Shown here in pieces: positions 1 to 10,200 of a DNA stretch of 44,221 nt. The stretch lies in contig VXPE01000135.1 of assembly GCA_009839745.1 (NCBI GenBank), positions 14,189-58,409 on the forward strand, in the 5' to 3' direction. The notes under the pieces were generated by a model. The model did not search any database and was not told where the DNA came from. It worked only from the letters and a program-made list of their open reading frames with translations. The translations under genes were made by a program, and so were the position numbers. Source of the DNA: Candidatus Poribacteria bacterium (GTDB lineage Bacteria; Poribacteria; WGA-4E; WGA-3G). Numbering within the stretch: the first letter of the stretch is position 1; every line of letters starts with the position of its first letter.

Positions 1-98
1 GCTACAATTCCGTTAAAACTGCACAATCTAACAGATTATGCTACAGGTTCTCAGAAACTGGCGCGTAGTGGAATAGAGCGCAGTCCAAAGGCTCATAA

Positions 99-572
99 TT
101 AGAAAAACCGTTTCTGTAGGAATCCAAAAATGCCCTGTTTTTCGGGTTCGGGTTCCGGGGTTACAGGGGCGTTCTGTTGACGGTCCGGAATGGCGAATCC
201 TATGAAATTCCGTTTGCCAAGCTGCTGCATAAACGTAAAGAGGGACGTTTCCGCTTCTTTCCGAGTCAACTGGTACTGTTTTTGGACCCCCTTTATAATC
301 TGTGAAAGGGTATGCTTACCGTCGCACATCTGCCACACATAAGTTCCGATAGAGTCTAAGACAATAACCCTTCTATCAGGGAGCATAAAGAGTTTACTGG
401 CGAGTCGGATCCAGAGTTTGTCTTTCTGGGGAACAACGAGTGAGGCTTCGCCTTTGTCGTCTATCTCCCAGTTTATCAACTGATTCCGAACGGGGAACGA
501 CTTCATAAGCCGAGTCCGATCCATATCCGGACGTTTCTTAAGTTTGAGGGCGTATAGAATTCTGTTTAGCAT
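99..572 (-). CDS. PqqD-family (RiPP recognition element-like) protein
   Basis: A 157-aa protein. Residues about 55-125 read as a PqqD-like winged-helix domain: a beta hairpin, then 'DSIGTYVWQMCDGKHT', then 'LSQIIKGV' and a helix ending in 'FMQQLGKRNFIG'. The motif of hydrophobic residues, DGxxT and a final L..rgfi is typical of PqqD (PF05402). Such domains bind a precursor peptide and present it to a radical-SAM enzyme, but no radical-SAM enzyme or precursor peptide is visible here. The N-terminal 50 residues are basic, and the C-terminus is a Pro/Glu-rich tail. The ATG at 572 has no strong ribosome binding site, and an internal Met (residue 17) is possible. It lies about 130 bp downstream of the 348-aa gene on the same strand, so the two may form an operon. 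Function beyond the fold is unknown. Confidence 0.75.
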   Translation of the reverse strand: MLNRILYALKLKKRPDMDRTRLMKSFPVRNQLINWEIDDKGEASLVVPQKDKLWIRLASKLFMLPDRRVIVLDSIGTYVWQMCDGKHTLSQIIKGVQKQYQLTRKEAETSLFTFMQQLGKRNFIGFAIPDRQQNAPVTPEPEPEKQGIFGFLQKRFF

Positions 573-592
573 ATTTCTAATTATGGGAATAT

Positions 593-622
593 AGGCGTTG
601 CTCCACTTCGTTTCGCAACGGT
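593..622. repeat. Intergenic inverted repeat
   Basis: CGTTGC (596-601) and GCAACG (615-620) form a 6-bp perfect stem around a 13-nt loop. The loop contains CCACTTCGTTTC, which also occurs near 19790 upstream of the 1401-aa gene, so this looks like a piece of a dispersed repeat. It sits between two co-directional minus-strand genes. Confidence 0.45.
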
Positions 623-701
623 TTCTGGTTAATCCTAACGCGACCGGAGATCTTTACGGTTTTTTTACAGGGCTCTCCCCATAATACGCCGATTATCAAT
701 A

Positions 702-1748
702 TCAATGGCATTTAATACTTTCGGCAACCTTTTGAACGGTCGAACGCACATCGGTACTGCTGATAGACTGGATGACATAGATACGGTTGGACTGATTGCA
801 TCGCCATAGATGAAATACAAGGGCTGTCCTCTTGGATAACTTATCAAGCATCAGCACGGGACTGAATGGCACACCATCATAGAGCCGTGTTTGTTCCCCG
901 ATAAGCGTCAAACATTCATCCGCCGAATCTGGGTCGGATGTTACTTCAAATCCATAGCCACGAATCGCTTTTGCGTATTTGGCGCGAAACCATGTCTCTA
1001 ATGGATTTGAGGTATCTTTATAGTCGCTCAGCATCACCTCTGCTGGTCCGTATCGCTCCACACTCAGGCTCCCTTTATCGGGTACGACCGAGGTTACTTC
1101 GCCTCTATGATCTTCTAAAGAACCATTATTTCGTAGACGACTGCTTACCAGTTTCGCAAGCCGTACTGCACTCTGAAAGCGGACAGGTTTTGCAACGAAG
1201 GCGAACAGCAGGTAGCCACTGAGCAGTTTCTGACGTTCCAGCTTGTATTCTTTTGGAACCCCTAACTTAAGCCCATAAGCACTCCACAATGTTAGTGGTG
1301 CGTCCCCGCGGTCTGTAATTGATTCAAAAACCCGAAGGACCGTAGGTCGCCAATTCTCTTTGAGCCGTCCCATCACCTGCACGATCGTAATCCGTTTCCC
1401 GGTGTGAAAAATCAGCCCACTTGCACGGATACTCCCCTTCCAACTGAAACCGAGAACGGTGCGTCCCTCAAAGAATTCCGCTTCTTTGATGAAATTAACG
1501 TTCCGACGGAAGGAAAGTTCGGTCCCCTTCTTATACGTCTTGCGGATCAGTTTGAAGTATTCGTCGAGTGTCGCGTGAAGATCCGGCTTTTTGCGTCGGG
1601 TATGTGCCCATTTAAGTTCAAGGCGAGGCATCTCTGGATCGTCAAGTCGGAGATATCCTGTTTTCTGATCTCCGCTAAGCCCACTCAGTTCCCATGTCGT
1701 GGGGATCTCCAATTCTATACCTGCCCACCCAAAAACAGTCCATTCCAT
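702..1748 (-). CDS. Hypothetical protein with two PsbP/DUF1795-like halves
   Basis: A 348-aa soluble protein with no signal peptide or membrane segment. I do not recognise a named family. It reads as two related halves, each starting with a beta hairpin of the type 'GIELEIPTTWEL' (about residue 10) and 'GLKLGVPKEYKLE' (about residue 160). Each continues into a strand-rich region and a helix near its end ('VLRVFESI', 'TVQKVAESI'). This pattern resembles the PsbP/DcrB/DUF1795 fold, which is inference. The ATG at 1748 is preceded by an A-rich stretch but no clear Shine-Dalgarno sequence. The gene is upstream of and co-directional with the PqqD-like gene, which may be its functional partner. Confidence 0.6.
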   Translation of the reverse strand: MEWTVFGWAGIELEIPTTWELSGLSGDQKTGYLRLDDPEMPRLELKWAHTRRKKPDLHATLDEYFKLIRKTYKKGTELSFRRNVNFIKEAEFFEGRTVLGFSWKGSIRASGLIFHTGKRITIVQVMGRLKENWRPTVLRVFESITDRGDAPLTLWSAYGLKLGVPKEYKLERQKLLSGYLLFAFVAKPVRFQSAVRLAKLVSSRLRNNGSLEDHRGEVTSVVPDKGSLSVERYGPAEVMLSDYKDTSNPLETWFRAKYAKAIRGYGFEVTSDPDSADECLTLIGEQTRLYDGVPFSPVLMLDKLSKRTALVFHLWRCNQSNRIYVIQSISSTDVRSTVQKVAESIKCH

Positions 1749-1782
1749 TTTTTTATACTTGTCAGTTGCGAGTTATCAGTTA

Positions 1783-1889
1783 AAGAAGTTTGCAAGTGTT
1801 CTAAAGTTTGCAAGTGAGGAAGTTAAAAGCGACAACAGTCTGCGCAACTTCGCAACTTCACAGATTTTAGAACACTTTACAACTTTCTA
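1783..1889. repeat. Long imperfect hairpin between two minus-strand genes
   Basis: AAGTGTTCTAAA (1794-1805) is exactly complementary to TTTAGAACACTT (1866-1877). Pairing extends outward (AGAAGTTTGC against an AACTTTCT-like arm), giving a stem of about 22 bp with few mismatches, and partly inward (GAAGTT against AACTTC). It fills most of the 155-bp gap between the 662-aa and 348-aa genes. It could be a terminator-like structure without a T tract, a processing site, or a palindromic mobile repeat. Confidence 0.55.
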
Positions 1890-1903
1890 CCAAAAAGGTA
1901 AAA

Positions 1904-3892
1904 TTAAAAGGGCTTGACGATTACGGCTTTAGAGACAAGTGCAATTGCAACAGTTCCCATACCGATAAGACCCACGCCGCAGGCAAATCCAGCAGCGAGT
2001 ACCGGGTTGTACATATACCAACGCCGCATCCCAAATCGCTTGATCATGTAGAACCGTCCAATGACCGCACCGAGTAGCCGTGTAACTATACTTCCTGGAT
2101 CCGCGCCGATGCCACCGACAATACCGTAGAACCACATTGAGGGGAGTTTAAATACCCACAACATTCCATAGATTGCGAGACTTCCGGTAAACCCGGCAGC
2201 GATGTAATCCCCCCGAATCGCTTGAAGCATCTGACTGTTTCCATCCCGCAGCGACGTTTTCCAGAGACACTCATTTGTGGCGTTAATCGGCCACATCATC
2301 TGTGCGAATGGATACTGGGCACTCGGGATAGGCGCAATCTTCCAGATAAAGTGAAGCACTATGATTCCACTGACAAGTAGAATCGGCATAATCAGCAGTG
2401 TACCCGCGAGATTTGACGTGAAGGTCGTTCCTGTCAATTCAAGGACTCGCCAACTCTGAGTGCCGCGTCCATAGTCCTCGTCTGGGAGTGGCGCGAACCA
2501 GATATCTATCTCTTCATAGCGACTTAAAATAAAGGTGATTTCATGTAGATACGGTATCTCAAAAAGGTCGCGTCCCAACACACCGAAGGTTCGGGCAGTA
2601 ATATACGAATTGATCGGTGTATATAGGAAAGCATAACCTAACAGGAAACTTAACGGGAAATTCGGGACCATCCAGTGAATGAGCCATACAAATCCACCCA
2701 TACCGATGAGCCACATTAATCCCATCAACCATATTGGGAAATCCCCACGATTCGGCGGCGGTGCGAAGGAACCGCGTTCGCCTGCCACTTTTTGGGCTCT
2801 CCGCATTTTAAAGAGCATCGGCACCGAAGCTGCCATCCCTACAACTGCGAAACTAAAGGATTTTCCCATGCCGCCACTCTGCCAGAAATCCAGTCTATTG
2901 AACAACTCAACACCGCGGACATCCAAACCCGGAGTCCACTGGTGGAGAATCTCATACCGGTACAGAATCTGTGGGTTCAAGATAAATTGTGTTGCCATTG
3001 CTGCGATAAATTCCGTCACCACAATCGGGAACGGCAGCACGAACCCGAAAAGCATCTGTCCGAAGTCGGTTCGGAAGGCGAAAACACCAGTGGGTGCGAA
3101 ACCTTCTATGCTCTGTGTGAAATCTATCCACGGGATCTTCAGAATCTGAATCGGCTGGCTCATCATGACACCAGTGAGTGAAGGCACACCGATATAGAGG
3201 AACCCCCAAATGAGTCCTGCCATGGAACCGATAGAGAAAACACGCCATCGCCAGGTTTCTTCTTTACCTGTCGTTTCTGCGAGTGCAGTTGCCCCCTGAG
3301 CACTAATCGGTGCCATTGGGTATGGAAGTCGTTCAAGATCTGCCGTGAGTCGGAACAGAATATACTGTCCACTGACAAAACGCAGGGTTCCCAGCAATTT
3401 GCCTATCAGGTAGATGCCGATAGGCAGAAACCAGTCTGGATGTATGAGGCTTCGCGTGAGCACGCCAACGGAATCGCCTGCTGGCACAATCCACTCTGGG
3501 ATTTTGTCGGCGATTTCATAGGAAGCTGCTTGTGGCGTGTTAATAAAGTAGGCGTACCAAATAAAGTTCCGGTACTGAAGTCCACTTCCGACAGCTGCAC
3601 CTGTTAATCCGAGGAGCATATAAAGCTCCTGTCGTCGGGCAGTCGTAAAAGAACGCCGCGCGAGCTCAGTGAATAGAATAACGGCAACCCAGGGTGCTGC
3701 ACCAGCACCGGATTCACCGGATACATAACTGAGATAAATGGAACCTGGCATCATCAGCAAGCCAACGAAAAGTGCTCCAACAAACACCTTGACCGTTAGT
3801 CCCGACTCAAAGGTCCGAATACCACCTTCAATGTCGTATCGCTGTGCCCACGCTTGCCATTCATCTGCTTGTGATACTCTTTCTCTCGCCAA
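1904..3892 (-). CDS. OPT-like/DUF6785-type multi-pass membrane protein
   Basis: A 662-aa integral membrane protein with about 13 hydrophobic segments. Residues about 184-200 carry 'RLPYPMAPISAQGA', which recalls the motif following an early helix pair in oligopeptide-transporter (OPT/YSL) proteins. The family is probably the DUF6785/DUF6784 relatives often annotated as peptide transporters in Poribacteria and Planctomycetes. The substrate is unknown. The start is TTG at 3892, chosen because GGAAGGAGAA lies about 10 nt upstream and the reading frame has no better ATG. It is followed upstream by a 61-aa membrane protein and the 2443-aa FtsX fusion, all minus strand, consistent with one transcription unit. 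A second, divergent family member lies at 33520-35556. Confidence 0.7.
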   Translation of the reverse strand: MARERVSQADEWQAWAQRYDIEGGIRTFESGLTVKVFVGALFVGLLMMPGSIYLSYVSGESGAGAAPWVAVILFTELARRSFTTARRQELYMLLGLTGAAVGSGLQYRNFIWYAYFINTPQAASYEIADKIPEWIVPAGDSVGVLTRSLIHPDWFLPIGIYLIGKLLGTLRFVSGQYILFRLTADLERLPYPMAPISAQGATALAETTGKEETWRWRVFSIGSMAGLIWGFLYIGVPSLTGVMMSQPIQILKIPWIDFTQSIEGFAPTGVFAFRTDFGQMLFGFVLPFPIVVTEFIAAMATQFILNPQILYRYEILHQWTPGLDVRGVELFNRLDFWQSGGMGKSFSFAVVGMAASVPMLFKMRRAQKVAGERGSFAPPPNRGDFPIWLMGLMWLIGMGGFVWLIHWMVPNFPLSFLLGYAFLYTPINSYITARTFGVLGRDLFEIPYLHEITFILSRYEEIDIWFAPLPDEDYGRGTQSWRVLELTGTTFTSNLAGTLLIMPILLVSGIIVLHFIWKIAPIPSAQYPFAQMMWPINATNECLWKTSLRDGNSQMLQAIRGDYIAAGFTGSLAIYGMLWVFKLPSMWFYGIVGGIGADPGSIVTRLLGAVIGRFYMIKRFGMRRWYMYNPVLAAGFACGVGLIGMGTVAIALVSKAVIVKPF

Positions 3893-3939
3893 ATTGAATG
3901 TTCTCCTTCCATTAGTTTTAATAGTTGTCGGTTCGGTTT

Positions 3940-3982
3940 TTTCTTGCGAAAAAACTAACTGATAACTGCTAAAACTGACAAC
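3940..3982. repeat. AACTGATAACTG-type intergenic repeat
   Basis: The sequence AACTGATAACTGCTAAAACTGACAA lies between two minus-strand genes. A similar arrangement, AACTGATAACTCGCAACTGACAA, is read on the minus strand directly before the ATG at 1748, and a fragment (ACTGATGACTGATAA) occurs near 14980. I read this as one dispersed repeat family. No function is visible. Confidence 0.4.
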
Positions 3983-4167
3983 TAATCCTTCTCCTCACCT
4001 GAGTCTTCGGTGTCTCGTAATTCTTCCCAGAAATGTGCGCAGAAAATACCAACCGTCAGCACAATGGCTGAGAACATCTGCCATTGCCAACGTCCTTCGA
4101 GAGCGAAAATACTAAACAGCCATAAGAAGGTGCCAATGATGATAATAAGACTTGCTAATTTTTCCAT
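3982..4167 (-). CDS. Small two-helix membrane protein
   Basis: A 61-aa protein with two hydrophobic helices (about residues 4-22 and 30-46) and an acidic tail (ELRDTEDSGEEKD). The ATG at 4167 is preceded by AGAGGA, a usable ribosome binding site. It sits between the OPT-like permease and the giant FtsX fusion, 66 bp downstream of the latter and on the same strand. It is not a recognised family. A role as a small subunit or stabiliser of one of its large membrane neighbours is a guess from position only. Confidence 0.6.
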   Translation of the reverse strand: MEKLASLIIIIGTFLWLFSIFALEGRWQWQMFSAIVLTVGIFCAHFWEELRDTEDSGEEKD

Positions 4168-4220
4168 GATTCCTCTGATTTATGTGACGGACCCTGATTA
4201 CGGGAGCATCTCATCACAGC

Positions 4221-4237
4221 CATAGTTCAGACTTTAA
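4221..4237 (-). repeat. Gene-end repeat supplying a stop codon (copy 1)
   Basis: A 17-bp sequence, TTAAAGTCTGAACTATG on the minus strand. Its TAA is the stop codon of the 2443-aa gene. An identical 17-mer at 12330-12346 supplies the stop codon of the MDR oxidoreductase gene in exactly the same register. Confidence 0.75.
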
Positions 4238-7200
4238 TCCGCTGGGGTCGGTACTGGATCCATCTGTCCTGCTTCTTCAGTTTCCGATGTGTCCATACCT
4301 TCGGTTCTGCCGCGTTCATGGAACTCTGCTCGAATATCTACACTGAAGGTCCGCCAAATCAGGAGTTGTTTCCGCAGCAGATTGAGGAAACGTCGATTGA
4401 CCCGTTTCCAAGAGGCAATCTCACCACTTTCACGATGGACATCCAACGTGATTTTGTAGAGATCCTCTTCTTCACCACCTACCGGAGATGTAATAAACTG
4501 GATAGACTGGCTCACACCTAAGTCGTAAGGAGCCAACCATACCATCATCCCAATCTGATAGGAATCTTCAGCCTCCACTTGACTGAATGCAACCTGATCT
4601 GTGTAGAAGTCACTGGCGGATTCGTCTGCGTGTGCCTCGAAATAGTCTCGCATAAAAACGTTCAGTCCGAGCGCTTCTTCTTCAAGGACGGTAAAGGGTA
4701 AGTTGAAGTGCCATACATCCCCTTCAGGTTCTGGGAGTTTCCATTTACGTTCGATATCAGGCACTGCCATCCGTGAAGCCTTGATTGCCGGATACATGGT
4801 ACTGAGTAGAACGACAAGCATGACAATAATTGTTGCGACAACGGTTGACATTGACGAATAGTTAAGCGTCAGCCCAGCGAGCCAACCGAAATGCACGAGG
4901 GTTGTTGCGATGGCTTGGCCCATAAGATAGCCTAACACCGCACCCACGATGGCATATACACATGCCTCTGCAAGGAAGAGGAAGGCGATATGCACAGGTG
5001 CAAGTCCGACGGAACTGTAGATGCCGATTTCACGTACCCGTTCATAAACGGCTCCCAACATGGTGTTAAGAACGATAAGCGCGGCGATCAGGATCGGTAC
5101 GAACAGGTTACCCATACCGCTGAAACTCGTCATTCCGATACTACTGTAGAGATATGTGTCTTTATCGCGTCCTACAAAGAAGTCAAGGGCAATGCGGTTC
5201 ATGAGTGGTGCCATGATGAGGTCTAACTTATCGATCGCGCCTAACAACTTCGGATCATCCTCTTGGGGCTCCATGTTAACGGCAACACTTCGGAGTGTGC
5301 CTCCTTGATTCATAACCACCTGATAAGGAAGGATAGCGACACTGTCTGGCGTGAGATGGAGGTATTTCTGTAATTCACCTTCAAGCGTCTCATCACCCGT
5401 TGCACCCCGACTTCGCTGCTGCTGCATCAACTGATAATCAACAGGCGTAAGTTCTTCGCCATCGTTATCAGTAAGATCCTTGAAACCGATACCGAGGACA
5501 CCAACGACAGTAAAGTCGGCACCGTAAACAGAGACGGTGGCTTTACCCATATCGCTTTCGGTGATCTTGAGCAATTCTGCCATTCCTTTGGGCAGCACAA
5601 TGGCATAAGGCCACTCCGTCGGCCATTCATTGGCATCTGCTGGGTCAAACCATTTTCCGTATTGGAGGTATCTATCAATACCACTGACACCGGGTTCTGA
5701 TTCATTCATACCCACGAGCATGTTTGCCGCGAAAGTCAACGCTTCACCCGTGAGTTGATGCGTTGGTGGCGATGTATCTGCTGTGTTTGCCGTGCGTGTA
5801 AGTTGGACAAACGATTGGTCGCCAGTTCCTGAGGATTGATACCAAGCGCGCGGTGCGACGACGTTCCGAACGATTAAGATGGACTCTTCGTCTACTTGCT
5901 CAATAAACCCACCTTCTTCTAAAGCCCTACGTGCTTCCGCGATGTCAACGGGTTGTTGCCCTTGTTTAACCAAGAGTTCGTTCTTACGTTCCAAAAGCCG
6001 TTCTAAGGCGGTAAGTGTGATTTGCGTCTTTTGCATGTCATTCAGCACGGAGGTAAGCACCGGTTCCTCAAGTGGACGCCAATACTGGTCGCGGATAAGA
6101 AGTCCGGTATAACGCGGTGTCACTTGCGGAAGGCTCGTTCGATTCGGGTGCATAAAGGTCCGCACAGAGGTAAACGATATAACAGTAAAGGTAAGGATTA
6201 CCAACGTACAGCAGGTCAGGATCGTCCGTCCTTTCCGTTTCCGCATGTTGGAAATACCCAGACTAAATGCAGCAGCGCTCGCACTCAACCGACCGACATC
6301 GGCTTTGTAAACTTTACTGCCCTCTTGTCGGATCTTTTCGAGTTGCTCCTCAAATTTTCGGACAATGATACTGATGACAATAACCGTCAAGGCAAGCACA
6401 ACAAACGCGATTAGAATAATCACAGGTGTGGTAGTAATCTGGAATGCGGGGTGAACCTGGCTGAGGAAGAAGAATACAAGTAAAAAGATGCCGAATGAAC
6501 CCAAAATCTGTTTATGGATATTCGGAAAGCCGAAAATGAGCCGTTCCATGAAGTAGGCGAACGGCATCAGCAGGGCAAGATAGAACATCACACCGTTGAC
6601 GACATCGTTACCCGTCTGTTTGACATCTGGGTATGCGCGTGATTCATAACCCCACGCCGCACGAGCGAGTTTGAGTGCCTGTTGATAGTCGCTTTGGAGC
6701 AATTCGGTCTCCGCGCGGGCAAGATAATCGTTCGCAAATTGGTGGAGTTTGTCAAGACGGTCGCTGGAGATACCAAACCGTTTGTAAAGTCGTGAGCGGT
6801 TCTCGTCGAGCCACCACATATCTCGGACAACGACGTAAGGTGTGAGGCGAATTTGCCCATTTTCGCGGACGACAAAACCCTCACCGGTATAGAGCGTCGG
6901 GTTCTTCATACCGCTTTTTGTTGCTTTGATGAGAAGGAGACGTTTACCAATCTGTCCGTATGCCATGCCAACTTTGATACGCGTGTTAGGTTCACTATAC
7001 ACGAGGGCAATGGGTTCGGCTGCGGACACACCTTCCTGCTGCCACGGTTTGGACATCCCGAACTTCTCCGGTGCACTATCCGTGAGGGCATCGTAGACTT
7101 CGAGTTCCCGAAGGGTTCGCAGATACCGCTGATCTACCAAGTCGTAGATAGTTGTAGATACACACGGAAATGTAACAACACGACAACCACGCCTACGGGT

Positions 7201-10200
7201 GTTGATCGGAATTTTATTGGGAAGTAGTTTCGCACCATAATTCCCCAGATCGGGGGCATACACAATGTCTCCTGAATCTTTGTCCAGAATGTATGCTTCA
7301 ACTTCTTGAACACCACTGAGACGCCGTGTAGCTCTGCCTTCCATCGCTAATCCAGCCACCTCAAAATTGCCCTTGTTATCGCCCATCACAAACAGGTCGC
7401 CGCGGACACCCATCATGGTTTTGTGTTTCCTGCGGAGCGTCAAAATCGGGTAAGGCACCGGTTTATTCGGTAGTGCGGACTCCCGTGCGTCAAATTCAAC
7501 GACATCACCGAAGAGGTTACAGTAGAAATTCCCGACACGTGCGGCGGTGGGCATTTCTTCGTCCCGAAGTGCTTGGATGAGTAAGGATGCCAATGTCTGT
7601 GCTTGTTGATGGAGATTACCGCCTTCTCGTAAATCAACGCGTTCAATCGTATCGAGGGGAGTGTCCGTTAAGACGCGGGCATCTTCAATAGTTGCAAAAG
7701 CGATTCCAGTCTTTCCGACAAGCGTGGCGACCTCGCTGTCAAAAGCAATTTTACCCGGAATATAGGTCTTCCACGTCTTTCCGCCGCTTGCGGAGATGGC
7801 GTTAACAAAGTTTGACTCACCGCCGAGACCCGCAATCGAAATAAGAGTTTTAATATCCTCTATTTCTTCATCGGAGAAGGTGTCCGGATCTTCGTGTCGA
7901 AGTCGGAGCATTGCGTCCAACTGCTCACGTGTCCGGATGTTATTCTTTCGATTTTTCTTTGCGGTGCGGACATCATTTCGGATGAAACGCTCAACCTCTT
8001 TGCGGATGTAATCCATATCTTTGAGCATATCCTCAGAGGGTTCACCTTGATTGCGCCACTGTTCAAACTGCATCTTCATCAGTCGGCTCACACCGCTGAG
8101 ATCGGTGAGTTTGTTGAAGTGCGAACTCAATAACGTTTCAAGCGTCTTGCCTTCGAGGGCGGCTTTGTCAGAGATCCCGTTTGCGACCGTCCATTGGCGT
8201 GCCATAACGGCTTGGCGAATTTGATCGTCTGTCCACTGCCAGAGTTTCCGGACACGGACACCGAAATCAGCATCTTCAGCGTAGGAGGCAAGTTTATTGC
8301 CGATGCTTGCAAACTCGCGACGCAATACAAATTCGGGTTGCTGATCGTAGAACCATCCCTTGTTGAATACCCCGAACTGATTCGACTGTGAGGAGAGGTC
8401 AACGCTAATATAGAGAGAGGTATAATACCGGTTGAACAGGTCTTGTAGCGCGATTGCCGCCTCGATCTGTCCAAGCTTTCGGTTGTATTCATCGGTATCA
8501 ATGCGCAACATCTTTTCAATACGACTCTGGATGTTACGGAAACGCGCGTTACGGAGGGTCAACATGTTATCGCGTAGCAGTACTTTCGTCTCTTCATCTA
8601 AATCGGTATCTAATGTGGGTAACCGTTCAATAAGGTTTTCGAGTGCTACGATATCCGTGTCCGCACGTTTTTTGACGATCGCTAACAATTCTTTTTCGAT
8701 AATCTGTGATGCGATGCGAGAGCGCAAAGAAAGTGCCTGTTCAATTTCATCATCTGATAGATAGTTTTCCAAAATGAGACGTTCTTCATCCAAGTATTCC
8801 CGCCCCAAAGTCTCAGCTGTTGTGATCAAATTCTGGATACGTGTTCGTTCCAATCGAGCGTTCCGGAGTGCAATTTCAAAGATACCTTGTTTATCTTTGA
8901 GAAGATCTGCTATCAATACAGCGATATCAGCAGTGTCTCCAGATTCAGATAATCGCTGTCGAAGCTGCGTATCAATAGTGTTGAGACGTTCTATCCCGGC
9001 TTTAGACAAAAACTGTCCGCCATAAATCAAAGAATCGCCACTCGGTTTTCCCATCGGCGTTTCTTTGAGCCGCCGGATGCTCGCTTTAATCTCATTTTCA
9101 ACCGGTTGGCTATCGGGTATTTGTGCCAGAACCTTTTCAAGTAGCTGCGTTTCCCGTTGAATTGCTACTGCTTGGGTGTCATTGGCATCGCGCAGAACAC
9201 TGCGTGCATCTTTTGCTGTATTGAGTGAGTGTAGATCGAGATGCCGGTCAACTATCTTCTCGGGTGTCCACATCAGCGCAAATTTGCGTTTGTCGCTCAT
9301 CTCCCAGTTTGCGAGGGTTTTGTTGAGCATCTCGATATCAGGGATGAGTTCTTGTGGGAGGTCGTCCGGTATTGGAACTTGCCAATCTGAACCCTGTTGT
9401 ACTGGAATAAGATAGGCATTATTAGGATGCGTACTGTATTCGTCGGTACTACCGGTCTCTATCGCGTGAATGAGTTTCTCTACCGCCCATATATCGAGAC
9501 GCGCAATCGGTAGTCCAAGTGATTCAATCAATTCGCGCTGTGCGGATCGACTCGTGTTGAGTGCAACGCCGCGAACCGCAGCTAATCTACCGACAATATC
9601 TCGGAGGAAATGGGTCGTTTGCAAAGCTTCTTTCTTCGAGCGGGCAAGATTTGCTAACAGACGACTCTTCTCTTCACCTGTGAAGCCTTGCTTTTCGCGT
9701 TTTCGATTCCTATCCGCCTGTTTCTTCTGTCGTTCTGAAAAGTCCCGCTGCTGCTCCGTAAGGGATTCAATCTCAGACCGTGTTTCTGCCAAGCCATTCA
9801 GTGTAGTTGTGAGGGAGTCCAAGTCAGACTTTACGTTGTGGATACCGTGGAAAAAGTCGGCAGGGAGATCGACAAGGACGCTCCGGTCAATGGAGAGTAC
9901 AAGCCTTCTGCCTAACTCTTCAAATTCAAGGACATCTGTAGAAAGTCCACGGCGAAGTCCGTGCATTGTTGGGGTGCCGGGTGAATCGGTGTCGGAACCG
10001 ACGATATCTTGTCCAATACCTTCCATAAAAGCACGCATACCGGCAAGCCCTTGGAAGTGTCCATCGACTGCAACAAAGAGGACAGAATAGCCGGGTCGAT
10101 ATTGGGGTTGACTGAAGAGACGCGCAAGTTCCATGAGGGTCGCGATACCGCAAGTTGGATCGGCACCGGGTGCCATTGCCGGAACAACCGACATGGAGTC

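Noticed and set aside
2679-3149. A 156-codon plus-strand frame opposite the permease
   Set aside because: Antisense to a long hydrophobic coding sequence; composition is that of a complement and it has no start context.
9470-10090. A 206-codon open frame on the plus strand inside the giant gene
   Set aside because: It is antisense to the continuous 2443-aa frame, Ser/Arg-rich as expected of a shadow frame, and has no ribosome binding site.
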